In this document: piece after piece, positions 36,303-45,548 of the stretch
Numbering within the stretch: position 1 is the first letter of the stretch
Layout: each line of letters opens with the position of its first letter
Source of the DNA: Nitriliruptorales bacterium
GTDB taxonomy: Bacteria; Actinomycetota; Nitriliruptoria; Euzebyales; JAHELV01
Direction: 5' to 3'
DNA: 52,812 bases
Assembly: GCA_024644015.1 (NCBI GenBank)
Contig: JAHELV010000024.1
Span: 1-52,812 of the forward strand
Made by a program: the position numbers and the translations under genes
Notes under the pieces: generated by a model
The model's database searches: none
What the model saw: the letters and a program-made list of their open reading frames with translations, nothing else
Told to the model about the DNA's origin: nothing

Positions 36303-38801
36303 ATGGCACGGGCACAGATCGGTAGGGCGGAGGGCCGGTGGCGAGCGAAGCCGGGCCTGGCGACGGTCGTCCGGACGGCCGCGTTCCTGGGACCGGTCGC
36401 CATGTCCGCCGCCTTCGCGATCGGAGCCGGCGCAACCTTACCGCCGGCACCGACCACCACGTCACGCATCGTGATGTGGCTGATCGTCGCCGCCGCGTCG
36501 ACCGGCGTGCTGCTGCTGACCGACCGGGCTGCCCGGCGCCTGCTGCCGCTGGCGGCGCTGCTGAACCTGTCGATCGTCTTTCCCGATCATGCGCCCTCGC
36601 GGTACCGCGTCGCCCGCCGCGCAGGCGGCGTCAGAACCCTGCAGGCACGGCTCGAGCGGGCGCGGCAGCTCGGCGTCGAGCGCGAACCGGTTGCTGCGGC
36701 GGCGCTGATCCTCGAGCTCGTGACGGCGCTGCAGCATCACGACCGGCGCACACGAGGGCACTCCGAACGCGTGCATCTGTTCACCGAGATGCTCGCGGCG
36801 GAGCTGGGGCTGCCGGAGGCCGACCGCGACCGGCTGCGCTGGGCGGCGCTCGTGCACGACGTCGGCAAGCTGACCGTCCCCGCCGACGTGCTCAACAAGG
36901 CCGACGCGCCCGACCCCAGAGACTGGGAGCTACTCCGGCGGCACCCGGTCGAGGGCGCACGGCTGTGCGCGGCGTTGCGACCGTGGATGGGGCGCTGGTG
37001 GTCCGCGATCGAACAGCATCACGAGCACTATGACGGCAACGGCTATCCACGCGGCCTGGCCGGCAAGGACATCTCGCTGGGCGCACGCATCGTGAGCGTT
37101 GCCGACGCGTTCGAGGTGATGACCGCCGCACGCTCGTACAAGCAGCCCATGAGCGCGGTCGCGGGGCGGGAAGAGCTCGCACGGTGCGCAGGCACGCAGT
37201 TCGACCCGGACATCGTGCGCGCGTTTCTGAACATCTCGCTGGGCCGGCTCCGGATCGCGCTCGGGCCGCTTTCGTGGCTGGTGCAGTATCCCGCGCTCCA
37301 GGGCGCGATCCGCACGGAACACCTGCTGCGACTGGTCAGCGGCATGGCGGCCGCCGCGACCACTGCTGTCCTCATCGGCGCTCCGACGTCAGCGACCGAC
37401 GGGCCGTCCCCGAACGCGGCCACAGCGGTCGCGGCGGCTGACCGGGCGGCCGGCCAGACGGGACGCCAGCCCCCACCGGTCGCCGCTGTCGAACCGCGGT
37501 CAGCGTCACGGGTGCCGCCCATCGTGGTCGCCGAGGACGCCCCGTTCACTGCCGTTCCGCAGGTCTCGGACCTCGAGATCACCGAGGTGGCGCCGCCGGC
37601 GACGCAACCGCTGCCTGCCCCGCCGGACGGGCCGGCGGCCGGGCAGCCCGCGTCCCCTCCACCGACACCGACCCGCGCGCCACCCCCCGCAACCACAGCG
37701 CCGTCACCCGCCGCGCCGACCGCAACGGCCGACACCGCGACGGTCGCCGAGGACGGCACGGTGACCGTTGACGTGCTGGCCAACGACCGCGACCACGACG
37801 GCGACCCGCTGCGCGTCACAGCCGTTGGTGTCGCCGGCATCGGTGCCGCGGCCCACAACGGCGACGGAACGGTCACGTACACGCCGGACGCCGACGTCCA
37901 CGGCGTCGACACCTTCGACTACGAGATCACCGACGGGACCGCCCGCGCAACCGCGACGGTCACGGTGACCATCACGCCGTCGCCCGACGAGCCGATCGCG
38001 TCCGACGATCGTTACGTCGTCGAGCGCAACAGCCAACTGGTCGTCACCGCGCCGGGCGTCCAGGCGAACGACCGCGACGCCGACGATGACGTGCTCACCA
38101 CGACGCTGCTGTCACCTCCGGCTCAGGGCACATTGGTGCTCAACGCCGACGGGTCGTTCACCTACGCCGCGAACGGCCCCGCTGGCGTGTTCTCGTTCAC
38201 CTACGAGGTCGCCGACGGGACGGGACGGTCAGACCAGGCGACCGTCACGATCGACGTGGGGTCGACCGTGAACCACAGCCCGTTCTGGTTGGCGGGCAGC
38301 GGTACCGACGCCACCACATACGCGTTGACGACATCGCCACCTCCGCGGCAGAGTCCGGAGCCAGACCACGACGCCGACGGCAACCTGGGCCTGAGCCTCA
38401 GCGACAGCGACGGCACGGCGACCGAGACGGACCCGGCGGCGTACCAGCACTGGACCCGGACGTTCGGCGCGCCGACGACCTACTCGGGTCAGGTCCGGCT
38501 GGCGCTGTGGAGCACGGTCGCCGACTTCGACGGCACCGCAGACGGCCACTATCACGCCTACCTGCACGACTGCGCGAGCAACGGCACCGATTGCCGGCAG
38601 CTGCTGGCGACCGACGCGCACATCGACGGGTGGAACGGCGGCGTCGATGATTGGGTCTTCAAGAACGTGGCGCTCGGCAGCATCGACCACACGTTCGCCG
38701 CGGGTCGCATGCTCCGGCTGCGCCTGATGTTCAGGCACACCGCCATGTGGATCGCGACGAGCGGGAACCGCCCGACGCGTATCATCCTGACCGGACCGTA
38801 G
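36303..38801 (+). CDS. HD-GYP phosphodiesterase-like protein fused to outside cadherin-like repeats (copy 2)
   Basis: 832 residues from ATG 36303. It aligns without gaps to copy 1 over the first 320 residues, and every HD-GYP metal and signature position is kept (HDVGK at 185, EQHHEHYDGNGYP at 237-249). The third membrane segment lies at about 343-363, then a proline-rich stalk with a different sequence, and only two cadherin-like repeats (EDGTVTVDVLANDRDHDGD; FDYEITDGTARAT) instead of four. The C-terminal surface domain is strongly conserved with copy 1 (YQHWTRTFGAPTTYSG, GHYHAYLHDCASNGTDC, NGGVDDW). Tandem duplication followed by change in ectodomain length is the simplest reading. The 157-bp gap after copy 1 holds no visible terminator, so cotranscription is possible. 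Confidence 0.9.
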   Translation: MARAQIGRAEGRWRAKPGLATVVRTAAFLGPVAMSAAFAIGAGATLPPAPTTTSRIVMWLIVAAASTGVLLLTDRAARRLLPLAALLNLSIVFPDHAPSRYRVARRAGGVRTLQARLERARQLGVEREPVAAAALILELVTALQHHDRRTRGHSERVHLFTEMLAAELGLPEADRDRLRWAALVHDVGKLTVPADVLNKADAPDPRDWELLRRHPVEGARLCAALRPWMGRWWSAIEQHHEHYDGNGYPRGLAGKDISLGARIVSVADAFEVMTAARSYKQPMSAVAGREELARCAGTQFDPDIVRAFLNISLGRLRIALGPLSWLVQYPALQGAIRTEHLLRLVSGMAAAATTAVLIGAPTSATDGPSPNAATAVAAADRAAGQTGRQPPPVAAVEPRSASRVPPIVVAEDAPFTAVPQVSDLEITEVAPPATQPLPAPPDGPAAGQPASPPPTPTRAPPPATTAPSPAAPTATADTATVAEDGTVTVDVLANDRDHDGDPLRVTAVGVAGIGAAAHNGDGTVTYTPDADVHGVDTFDYEITDGTARATATVTVTITPSPDEPIASDDRYVVERNSQLVVTAPGVQANDRDADDDVLTTTLLSPPAQGTLVLNADGSFTYAANGPAGVFSFTYEVADGTGRSDQATVTIDVGSTVNHSPFWLAGSGTDATTYALTTSPPPRQSPEPDHDADGNLGLSLSDSDGTATETDPAAYQHWTRTFGAPTTYSGQVRLALWSTVADFDGTADGHYHAYLHDCASNGTDCRQLLATDAHIDGWNGGVDDWVFKNVALGSIDHTFAAGRMLRLRLMFRHTAMWIATSGNRPTRIILTGP

Positions 38802-38959
38802 CTGCTGGCTGCGCAGACGGCCCGATGGCTCTGCGAGCCGCGCGCCAGACGTCGGCGCGCACTGGCCGCACGCCACATCCGTGCAGGCGCAGGCCCCTGA
38901 ACTGCGATGTTGCGAGCGCGCAGGCGCGCCGCTCGTCGGCCTGATCGGGCGGACGGCTG

Positions 38960-40570
38960 ATGGTGCCCTATAGCTGTGTCATGCAGAGGTGGCCGCCCCA
39001 GTCGCACGCACCGCCACGCCGTCGCGGGGAGCGGGGCGGCGCCCGTGGGCCCCAGGTGCAGGCGCACCGGTCCGCCGCCGCCCGCCTGGCGACCAGTCCC
39101 ATTCCGTGGTTGATCGTCCTCGTCAGCGCAGTGGCCGCGACACTGGCCACCCTCACGACGAGCGCCGCGCAGACGACGACGCGCGCCTCGCACACCATGC
39201 GGAGCGTCGAGCCACCGGCGGCCACGGTGCGGTCCCAGGATGCCAAGCCGGCAGCATTGTCGGCGGTCCGCGACGGCGTCTATCGCTACGACTTCGAGGA
39301 CGCGGAGGGTGCGCTCGACGGCTGGACCGCAGCGGGCACCGCCACCCTCGGCATCGACGACACCGTGGCACGCGGGGGCAAACGGTCGCTGCGGCTGACA
39401 CCGCATCCCGATCGAGCACGCCGCTACCTCGAAGCCAGGGCCACCATCGGCGACATCGCGGATCTGACATCGCTGCGCGGGGCGAGCATCACGTGCCGCA
39501 TGCGTCCCAGCCGTGAGCTCCGTGCAGCCGCCAACGCCCATGCCGGCCTGGTCGTCGAGGACGCGGGCGCGGGGCTGGACTTCAGTCACCACGTCGTGCT
39601 CGCCGACACCGACCGTTCCTGGGTCCGCGTGTCGATGATCGTCGGGGCGACCGGCGAGACGGCCGTTGACGGCAGCACCGTGTTCCAGTCGGCGCGGTTC
39701 GACGGCGCGACCCCGGCGAAGCTCGGCGTCTTCGTCAACACCGATGACGCGGGGCCCCTGGCCGATCCCGTGCACATCGACAGCTGCGTCATCGATGCGT
39801 CCCTCGGCACCGTCCGTTCGAACGCGGACCGGATCGCGGCTGCGGCGGCAGCTGGACCGCACGCCGCCGGCCGCTATGACGGAGGCGTCTCCGTGCCCGA
39901 GGTGCCGGCGGCGGGGCCCAGCCCCGACACACCGGAGACTCAAGTCGTCGACCGCGAGGCGCGACCCGGCGACGACGGTCAGGACCGATTCCCCGACGAG
40001 CCGTCCGCCGGAGCGCCCGACGTCCAGCCGGGCATCGACGAGCACCTCGTCACGTACGACTTCGAGGCGTCCGATACCGCTGAGAGCCTCAGCGGATGGA
40101 CCGCGTCGGACGGCGCGACACTGCGCATCGACGACAGCGTCGGCCGCCACGGCTCCCGCTCACTTCGTGCGATCCCCTCCCCCGGTGACGCCGGATACGT
40201 TGGCGTCGCGGCCGAGCTCGGCGCTCTGGTCGACGCACCGAGCTTCACACTGGGCGGGGCAACGATCCGCTGCCACGTCAACGCGGGCGTCGAGAACGCC
40301 GGGCCCGGCGCACACGCAGGTCTGGTGATCCTGGACGGTCACGGCGGCCTGGACTACGGACCAACGGTCACGGTGACCGACGGCGCCTGGACCGAGGTGT
40401 CGTTGACCGTCGGCGCTCGCGGCGAGCGCGGGCACGGTGGCGAGACGGTCGCACAGACCCCCGGGTTCGATGGGGACGCAGTCACCACGCTCGGCATCCA
40501 CGTCGCCGCCGACAGCGGACCGATCACGCGCGTCAACGTCGACGACTGCGTGATCGACGGCGGTTCCTGA
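38960..40570 (+). CDS. Anchored surface protein with two carbohydrate-binding-like sandwich domains
   Basis: 536 residues from ATG 38960 (ATG 38981 is a shorter choice). A basic N-terminus and a hydrophobic segment (about 48-69) form a signal-anchor. Two copies of a 165-residue module follow (about 109-275 and 366-536), separated by a Pro/Asp/Glu-rich linker. Each starts Y-D-F-E and contains G-W-T-A, GT/GATL-x-IDD and RSLR near the start, and an HAGLV(V/I)-x-D segment in the middle; each ends with D-x-C-V-I-D. The pattern resembles CBM4/9-like or laminin-G-like jelly rolls, but the ligand is unknown. The last cysteine pairs with one in (I)xC(R/H)(M/V) upstream in each copy. It follows the two HD-GYP surface proteins in the same direction and may belong to the same surface module. 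Confidence 0.8.
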   Translation: MVPYSCVMQRWPPQSHAPPRRRGERGGARGPQVQAHRSAAARLATSPIPWLIVLVSAVAATLATLTTSAAQTTTRASHTMRSVEPPAATVRSQDAKPAALSAVRDGVYRYDFEDAEGALDGWTAAGTATLGIDDTVARGGKRSLRLTPHPDRARRYLEARATIGDIADLTSLRGASITCRMRPSRELRAAANAHAGLVVEDAGAGLDFSHHVVLADTDRSWVRVSMIVGATGETAVDGSTVFQSARFDGATPAKLGVFVNTDDAGPLADPVHIDSCVIDASLGTVRSNADRIAAAAAAGPHAAGRYDGGVSVPEVPAAGPSPDTPETQVVDREARPGDDGQDRFPDEPSAGAPDVQPGIDEHLVTYDFEASDTAESLSGWTASDGATLRIDDSVGRHGSRSLRAIPSPGDAGYVGVAAELGALVDAPSFTLGGATIRCHVNAGVENAGPGAHAGLVILDGHGGLDYGPTVTVTDGAWTEVSLTVGARGERGHGGETVAQTPGFDGDAVTTLGIHVAADSGPITRVNVDDCVIDGGS

Positions 40571-40602
40571 CCCCGATCGATCCTCTGGAAGTGTTGGCGC
40601 TG

Positions 40603-43600
40603 TCAGTCCGGCAGGTCGCCGATCGCACGCAGCACGCGTTCGGGTGACACGCGGTGCGCGGTGCCCAGCGACTGTGCGAACAGCGCGACGCGCAGCTCTT
40701 CGATCATCCAGGCGATCTCCAACACGTCCGGCGCGGTGCGGCGCGGCGGTGCCAGACGCTCGAGCCGCTCACGGTACGCGCGCACGACCGTGACGATGTC
40801 GTCCATGCGGTCACGGTCACGATCGGGGTCCCGGGCCACGGTGTCGAGGCGTCGCCGCAGCGCCTGCAGGTACCGCGCCACGTCGTCGAGGCGGCGCACG
40901 CTCTTGGCGGTCACGAACCCGGCGTGCACCAGCCCGCGCAGCTGCGCGGTCATGTCGTTGACCGCCCGCCGGGTGCCGGGCACGTGCATGGCTGCCAGAC
41001 GGTCGTCGATCTCCCCCGCCGTGGACAGGATCTGCGCGACGGTTGTGAGGACCTCGACCAGCGCGTCGTCGAGGTCGCCCCGCACGCGTGCGAGGAGTGC
41101 GGCGAACGCGTCGGCCGACCACACCGGTGCGCCGTGTCGACGCATCAGCTCGTCGACGGTGGCGGTGCGCACGTCGTCGATCAGCGCCGTGACGCTGCCG
41201 TGCGGATTGGCGGTCAACGCCAGCTTGGTGGCGGTGTCGAGCCGGCGGGTGACCTGCGCCACGGTCGAGCCCGCGTTGAGCAGCAGCAGGCGGCGCGTGC
41301 CTGTCCACATCGCCACCGTCTGCTCGCGCTGGCTGCCGAGCACGCGAACCGCGACGCGGTCACCGTCGTCGACCAGCCCGGGAAACCCGGTCAGGGCGTG
41401 GCCGTCGTGGTGTGCGGTGACCGTGCGTGGCAGCTCGCCGAACGTCCAGGAGGTCAAGCCACTGCGCTCGATGCCGGCGGCGTCGGTCAGGCGCGCGCGC
41501 AGCCGTGGTGCGAGTCGCTGCCGCAGCGCGGACAGATCGTCATCTGCAGCGATCTCGCGTCCGTCGTCGGTCACCCGGAACCGGACGCGGAGGTGGTCGG
41601 GGAGCTGCTCGGGTCGCCAGTCGCCCTCGGCCACCGTGACGCCGGTGACCTGCCGAACGGCACGGCTGAGGACGCCGAGCACCGGCCCCTCAGCGGGAGC
41701 GATCCGATCGAGCACGGCCCGTGCGGTGTCGGGAATCGGCACCAGGCGGCGCCGAACGTCTTTGGGCAGCGTGCGCAGCAGCTCCGTGACGAGTTCCGTA
41801 CGCAATCCCGGGACCAGCCACTCGAACCTGGCCGGGTCCACCCGGTTGAGCGCGGCGAGCGGCACGTCGACGGTGACACCGTCGCCTGCGGCGCCGGGCT
41901 CGAACCGGTAGGAGACCGGCAGCACGAGGTCGCCGTGGCGCCAATGATCAGGGAACTGGTCGTCGTGGGCAGCGGTGCCGGCGCGGTCGAGGACGACGTC
42001 CCACGGCAGGTCGAGGAGGTGCGGCTTCCGCCGACGGATGCGTTTCCACCAGCCGTCGAAGTGGCGGGTCGACGTGACGTCGGCGCCGACGCGGGCGTCG
42101 TAGAAGGCGAACAGGGTGTCGTCGTCGACCACAACGTCGCGGCGTCGCAGCTTGTCCTCCAGCGCGTGCGCCTGTTCGATCCGTTGCCGGTTGACCCGCC
42201 AGAACTCGTGGTGCCCCAGCCAATCGCCCTCGACCAGCGCGTGACGGATGAACAACGCGCGGGCCTGCGCAGCGTCGACGGCCGCGTAGTCGACAGTCCG
42301 AGCGGTGACCAGCGGCAGGCCGTACAGGCGCACCCCCTCGTGCGCCACCGCCTGTCCGCGCCCGGCGTCCCACCATGGGTCGCTGTAGGCGCGGGTCACC
42401 AGATGGTCGGCCAGCTGCTCGGCCCACTGCGGCGTGATGCGCGCGACGGTCCTGGCCCACAGCCGGGACGTCTCGACCAGTTCGGCGGCCACGATCCACT
42501 GCGGCGACCGTTTGAACAGCACCGACCCCGGCTGGATGGCGAACTTCGCTCCCCGGGCTCCGCGGTAGTCGCGGCCGATGCCGTCGCGCAGGCCGATGTG
42601 TGACAACAGCCCGGCCAGCAGCGACCGATGGATGACATCGGGCTCGGCCCGTTCGTCGGTGCAGCGCATCCCCAGGTCACGGCTCACCCGGCGCAATTGG
42701 GCGTGCAGGTCCTGCCACTCGCGCACCCGCAGGTAGTGCAGATGCTCGGCGCGGCACAGCTTGCGGAACTGGTTCGACGACAGCTCGTCGCGTCGCTCGC
42801 GAACGTAGCGCCACAGGTGCAGCCACGTGATGAAGTCCGAGCTCTCGGCGGCGAACCGCGCGTGCAGCGCGTCCGCGGCCTGCTGCTCGCCGGTCGGCCG
42901 TAGACGAGGGTCCGGAATCGACAGCGCCGCGGTGATCACCAGGACCTCGTCGAGGCAGTTGTTGCGGTCGGCCTCGATCACCATGCGGCCCAGGCGCGGG
43001 TCGAGCGGAAGTCGCGAGAGCGTGCGACCGACGGGCGTCAGCGCCAGGGCGGCCGTACCGGTGTGACCAGGACGTGACCGTCGACGTGGCGCGGCATCCG
43101 GCGCGATCGCACCGAGCTCGTGGAGCAACGCCAGCCCGTCACGGACCTGGCGGCGGTCGGGCGGGTCGAGGAATCCGAAGTGGTCGATGTCGCCCAACCG
43201 CAGCGCCGCCATCGCCAGCAGCACCGACCCGAGGTTGGTGCGCAGGATCTCGGGCTCGGTGAACCGTGGGCGGGCGGCGTAGTCCTCCTGTGAGTACAGC
43301 CTGATGCAGACGCCGTCCGCCGTGCGCCCGCACCGGCCCGCGCGCTGGTCCGCGGACGCCTGGGAGATCCGCTCGATCGGCAGCCGCTGGACCTTGAGCC
43401 GTGCGCTGTAGCGGGAGATGCGCGCGTACCCGGGGTCGATCACGTAGCGGATGCCGGGGACGGTCAGTGAGGTTTCGGCGACATTCGTCGCCAGCACGAT
43501 CCTGCGGCCCGGGTGCGGCTGGAACACGGCCCGTTGCTGGGCGGGCGCCAGCCGGGAGTACAGCGGCAGGATCTCGGTGTCGGCCAGGTCGAGGCCCGAC

Positions 43601-44514
43601 AGCGCGTCGCCGGTGTCGCGGATCTCCCGCTCACCCGACAGGAACACGAGGATGTCGCCGGGCTCCTCGGCGGACAGCTCGGTGACGGCCGCAGCGATGC
43701 CGTCGGTCTGGTCGAGTGGTTCGGTGTCGTCGCCGTCCAGTGGCCGGTACCGCACGTCGACCGGGTACATGCGTCCCGACACCTCGACGATGGGCGCGTC
43801 GTCGAAGTGTCGCGAGAAGCGCTCCGGGTCGATGGTGGCGGAGGTGATGATCACATGCAGATCGGGTCGTCGCGGCAGCAGCTGGGTGACGTAACCGATG
43901 AGGAAGTCGATGTTGAGGCTGCGCTCGTGCGCCTCGTCGATGATCAGCGTGTCGTACGCGGCCAGGGCGGGGTCGGCCTGGATCCCGGCCAGCAGGATGC
44001 CGTCGGTCATGACCGAGACCAGCGTGTTGTCGCTGATGCGACGGTTGAAGCGGTACTCGTAGCCGACGGGTCCGCCCAGCTCGACGTCGAGCTCGTCGGC
44101 GATGCGTTCGGCCACCGTCCGTGCCGCGAGCCGCCGCGGCTGTGTGTGGCCGATCATCCCGCGTACGCCCCGCCCGAGCTCCACGCAGATCTTTGGCAGC
44201 TGGGTCGTCTTGCCCGAGCCGGTCTCGCCCGCGACGACGACGACCTGGTGCTCGCGGATCGCGGCGGACAGGTCGTCGACCCGCGCGGTGATCGGTAGCG
44301 CCGGCGGATAGGTGACCGGCGGCACGTTGCCACGCCGCCGCTGGATGTATCGTTCGGCGGCGTCGACCTCGTTGGCGACCGCAGCCAGCGCCGCTGCCCG
44401 ACGTTCTGCGTCGTCGTATCTGTTCGCTTTGTTCAGCCGACGTCGCAGCCGTCGCTCGTCGCGCAGCGTGACCTGCGCAATTCGCGCGCGCAGATCGGCC
44501 ACCGCCGCGGTCAC
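40603..44514 (-). CDS. hrpA: ATP-dependent RNA helicase HrpA
   Basis: 1,303 residues from GTG 44514 with GGAGG 4 nt upstream; this equals the usual HrpA length (about 1,300). The frame stays open upstream to 45087 but runs through the tandem repeat and is not coding. DEAH helicase motifs: Walker A GETGSGKT (95-102), GHTQPRRLAARTVAERIA, DEAH in LIIDEAHERSLN, SATID, LVFLSGEREI, TNVAETSLTVPGI and QRAGRCGRTADG. The ratchet/OB-fold region and the long HrpA-specific C-terminus (DUF3418) follow. It is thought to act on mRNA and on stalled ribosomes. Convergent with the surface-protein gene ending at 40570. Confidence 0.95.
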   Translation of the reverse strand: MTAAVADLRARIAQVTLRDERRLRRRLNKANRYDDAERRAAALAAVANEVDAAERYIQRRRGNVPPVTYPPALPITARVDDLSAAIREHQVVVVAGETGSGKTTQLPKICVELGRGVRGMIGHTQPRRLAARTVAERIADELDVELGGPVGYEYRFNRRISDNTLVSVMTDGILLAGIQADPALAAYDTLIIDEAHERSLNIDFLIGYVTQLLPRRPDLHVIITSATIDPERFSRHFDDAPIVEVSGRMYPVDVRYRPLDGDDTEPLDQTDGIAAAVTELSAEEPGDILVFLSGEREIRDTGDALSGLDLADTEILPLYSRLAPAQQRAVFQPHPGRRIVLATNVAETSLTVPGIRYVIDPGYARISRYSARLKVQRLPIERISQASADQRAGRCGRTADGVCIRLYSQEDYAARPRFTEPEILRTNLGSVLLAMAALRLGDIDHFGFLDPPDRRQVRDGLALLHELGAIAPDAAPRRRSRPGHTGTAALALTPVGRTLSRLPLDPRLGRMVIEADRNNCLDEVLVITAALSIPDPRLRPTGEQQAADALHARFAAESSDFITWLHLWRYVRERRDELSSNQFRKLCRAEHLHYLRVREWQDLHAQLRRVSRDLGMRCTDERAEPDVIHRSLLAGLLSHIGLRDGIGRDYRGARGAKFAIQPGSVLFKRSPQWIVAAELVETSRLWARTVARITPQWAEQLADHLVTRAYSDPWWDAGRGQAVAHEGVRLYGLPLVTARTVDYAAVDAAQARALFIRHALVEGDWLGHHEFWRVNRQRIEQAHALEDKLRRRDVVVDDDTLFAFYDARVGADVTSTRHFDGWWKRIRRRKPHLLDLPWDVVLDRAGTAAHDDQFPDHWRHGDLVLPVSYRFEPGAAGDGVTVDVPLAALNRVDPARFEWLVPGLRTELVTELLRTLPKDVRRRLVPIPDTARAVLDRIAPAEGPVLGVLSRAVRQVTGVTVAEGDWRPEQLPDHLRVRFRVTDDGREIAADDDLSALRQRLAPRLRARLTDAAGIERSGLTSWTFGELPRTVTAHHDGHALTGFPGLVDDGDRVAVRVLGSQREQTVAMWTGTRRLLLLNAGSTVAQVTRRLDTATKLALTANPHGSVTALIDDVRTATVDELMRRHGAPVWSADAFAALLARVRGDLDDALVEVLTTVAQILSTAGEIDDRLAAMHVPGTRRAVNDMTAQLRGLVHAGFVTAKSVRRLDDVARYLQALRRRLDTVARDPDRDRDRMDDIVTVVRAYRERLERLAPPRRTAPDVLEIAWMIEELRVALFAQSLGTAHRVSPERVLRAIGDLPD

Positions 44515-44870
44515 GGGTCCTCCACTTCTCACCGTACGATCACGAGGCACGGCGCAGTTGGGCACCCTCGACGGTATCCGTCGCCGTGGCAGCACACCCG
44601 CGCCGCGCCCACGCGGGTGCACCAGCGACCGGATGCGGGCTGCAGCGCACCCACTCCACGGTCCCGCCCCCACGCGGGTGCACCAGCGACCGGATGCGGG
44701 CCGCAGCGCACCCACCCCACGGTCCCGCCCCCACGCGGGTGCACCAGCGACCGGATGCGGGCCGCAGCGCACCCACCCGCCAAGCCGCGGGTGCTGCTGC
44801 TCGCGGATGACCGTGCCGCACTGTGCCAGGGTGGGGTCGAGGCCCTGGGTCGAGAGGGATCGGACACACC
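44515..44870. repeat. Intergenic region with a 61-bp tandem repeat (array at 44608-44778)
   Basis: Inside this 356-bp divergent intergenic region, copies start at 44608, 44669 and 44730 (2.8 copies, period exactly 61). Each unit begins CCCACGCGGGTGCACCAGCG and contains CCGGATGCGGGCYGCAGCGC. Within and between units GCACCC and GGGTGC form a hairpin, and GGTGCACC is a self-complementary core. The period is not a multiple of three and no reading frame is conserved, so the array is non-coding. It lies in the 5' region of both hrpA (minus) and the VOC gene (plus). The flanks (44515-44607 and 44779-44870) show no gene. Confidence 0.88.
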
Positions 44871-45548
44871 ATGGACGGAGACGCCGCTCGCCGAGCGAAG
44901 GATCGCAGGAAGCGCGAGGATCTCCTCGCGGGCCTTCGCCTGGAAGCGCGGCTGCGGGAGGCAAATCCGCCGCCTCCCGCGCGCGCGCAGGAGGAGCGCA
45001 ATCGCCGGTACGACCGTATCGCCGCGATACTGCGCGACGTCGACGACGGCTCGCCCGCGGCCGGCTATGTCGATGCCCAGACGGCACAGCTGCTGCGCGG
45101 CGAGCTCGCGCGACTCGAACGCGCGAGGTCGGGTGATGACGCGGCGTCTGACGACGACGTCGTGATGCCGCTGGTGGCGGTCGAACGGTTCAACACGATC
45201 CTGTACTGCCGGCACTGGCGGCCGACCGTCAGCTTCTACCGCGACGAGCTACGTCTTCCGGTGATCGCCGAGTACGACTGGTTCGTCGAGCTCCGCATCA
45301 CCGCCGGGTCGTCGCTGAGCATCGCCGATGCGGCGAAGGCGACGATCGGCGATGTCGGCGGCCAGGGCATCACGTTGAGCTGGAGGGTCACCGACCTCGC
45401 GGCGACGCGGCGGCGACTGTCGGATGGCGGACTCGAGCCGTCCGACATCCGGGCGCTCGGCGATGCCTCCGCCTTCTACGTCGCCGACCCGGAGGGGCAT
45501 CGCATCGAGGTGTGGTCCGACGCCGGTCCCGACGTCTCCGCGTCGTGA
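44871..45548 (+). CDS. VOC (glyoxalase/bleomycin-resistance) domain protein with N-terminal helical extension
   Basis: 225 residues from ATG 44871 (AGAGGG 14 nt upstream). Residues 1-100 are charged and helical (RRAKDRRKREDLLAGLRLEARL; QTAQLLRGELARLERA), with no family I know. Residues 105-220 form a VOC fold: RFNTILYCRHWRPTVSFYRDELRLPV at the start and ASAFYVADPEGHRIEVWS at the end, with the Glu metal ligand in IEVW. Such domains bind a divalent metal and act as dioxygenase, isomerase or drug-binding proteins. An internal ATG (45166) could give the VOC domain alone. The stop overlaps the channel start (GTGA), so the two are translationally coupled. Confidence 0.82.
   Translation: MDGDAARRAKDRRKREDLLAGLRLEARLREANPPPPARAQEERNRRYDRIAAILRDVDDGSPAAGYVDAQTAQLLRGELARLERARSGDDAASDDDVVMPLVAVERFNTILYCRHWRPTVSFYRDELRLPVIAEYDWFVELRITAGSSLSIADAAKATIGDVGGQGITLSWRVTDLAATRRRLSDGGLEPSDIRALGDASAFYVADPEGHRIEVWSDAGPDVSAS

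Noticed and set aside
44608-44778. CRISPR array
   Set aside because: The units are head-to-tail without unique spacers, only 2.8 copies, and no cas genes are nearby.
44515-45087. Extension of HrpA by 191 residues at the N-terminus
   Set aside because: The extension crosses the 61-bp repeat, whose period breaks the frame each unit, and it has low-complexity Arg/Ala content. A ribosome binding site supports GTG 44514.
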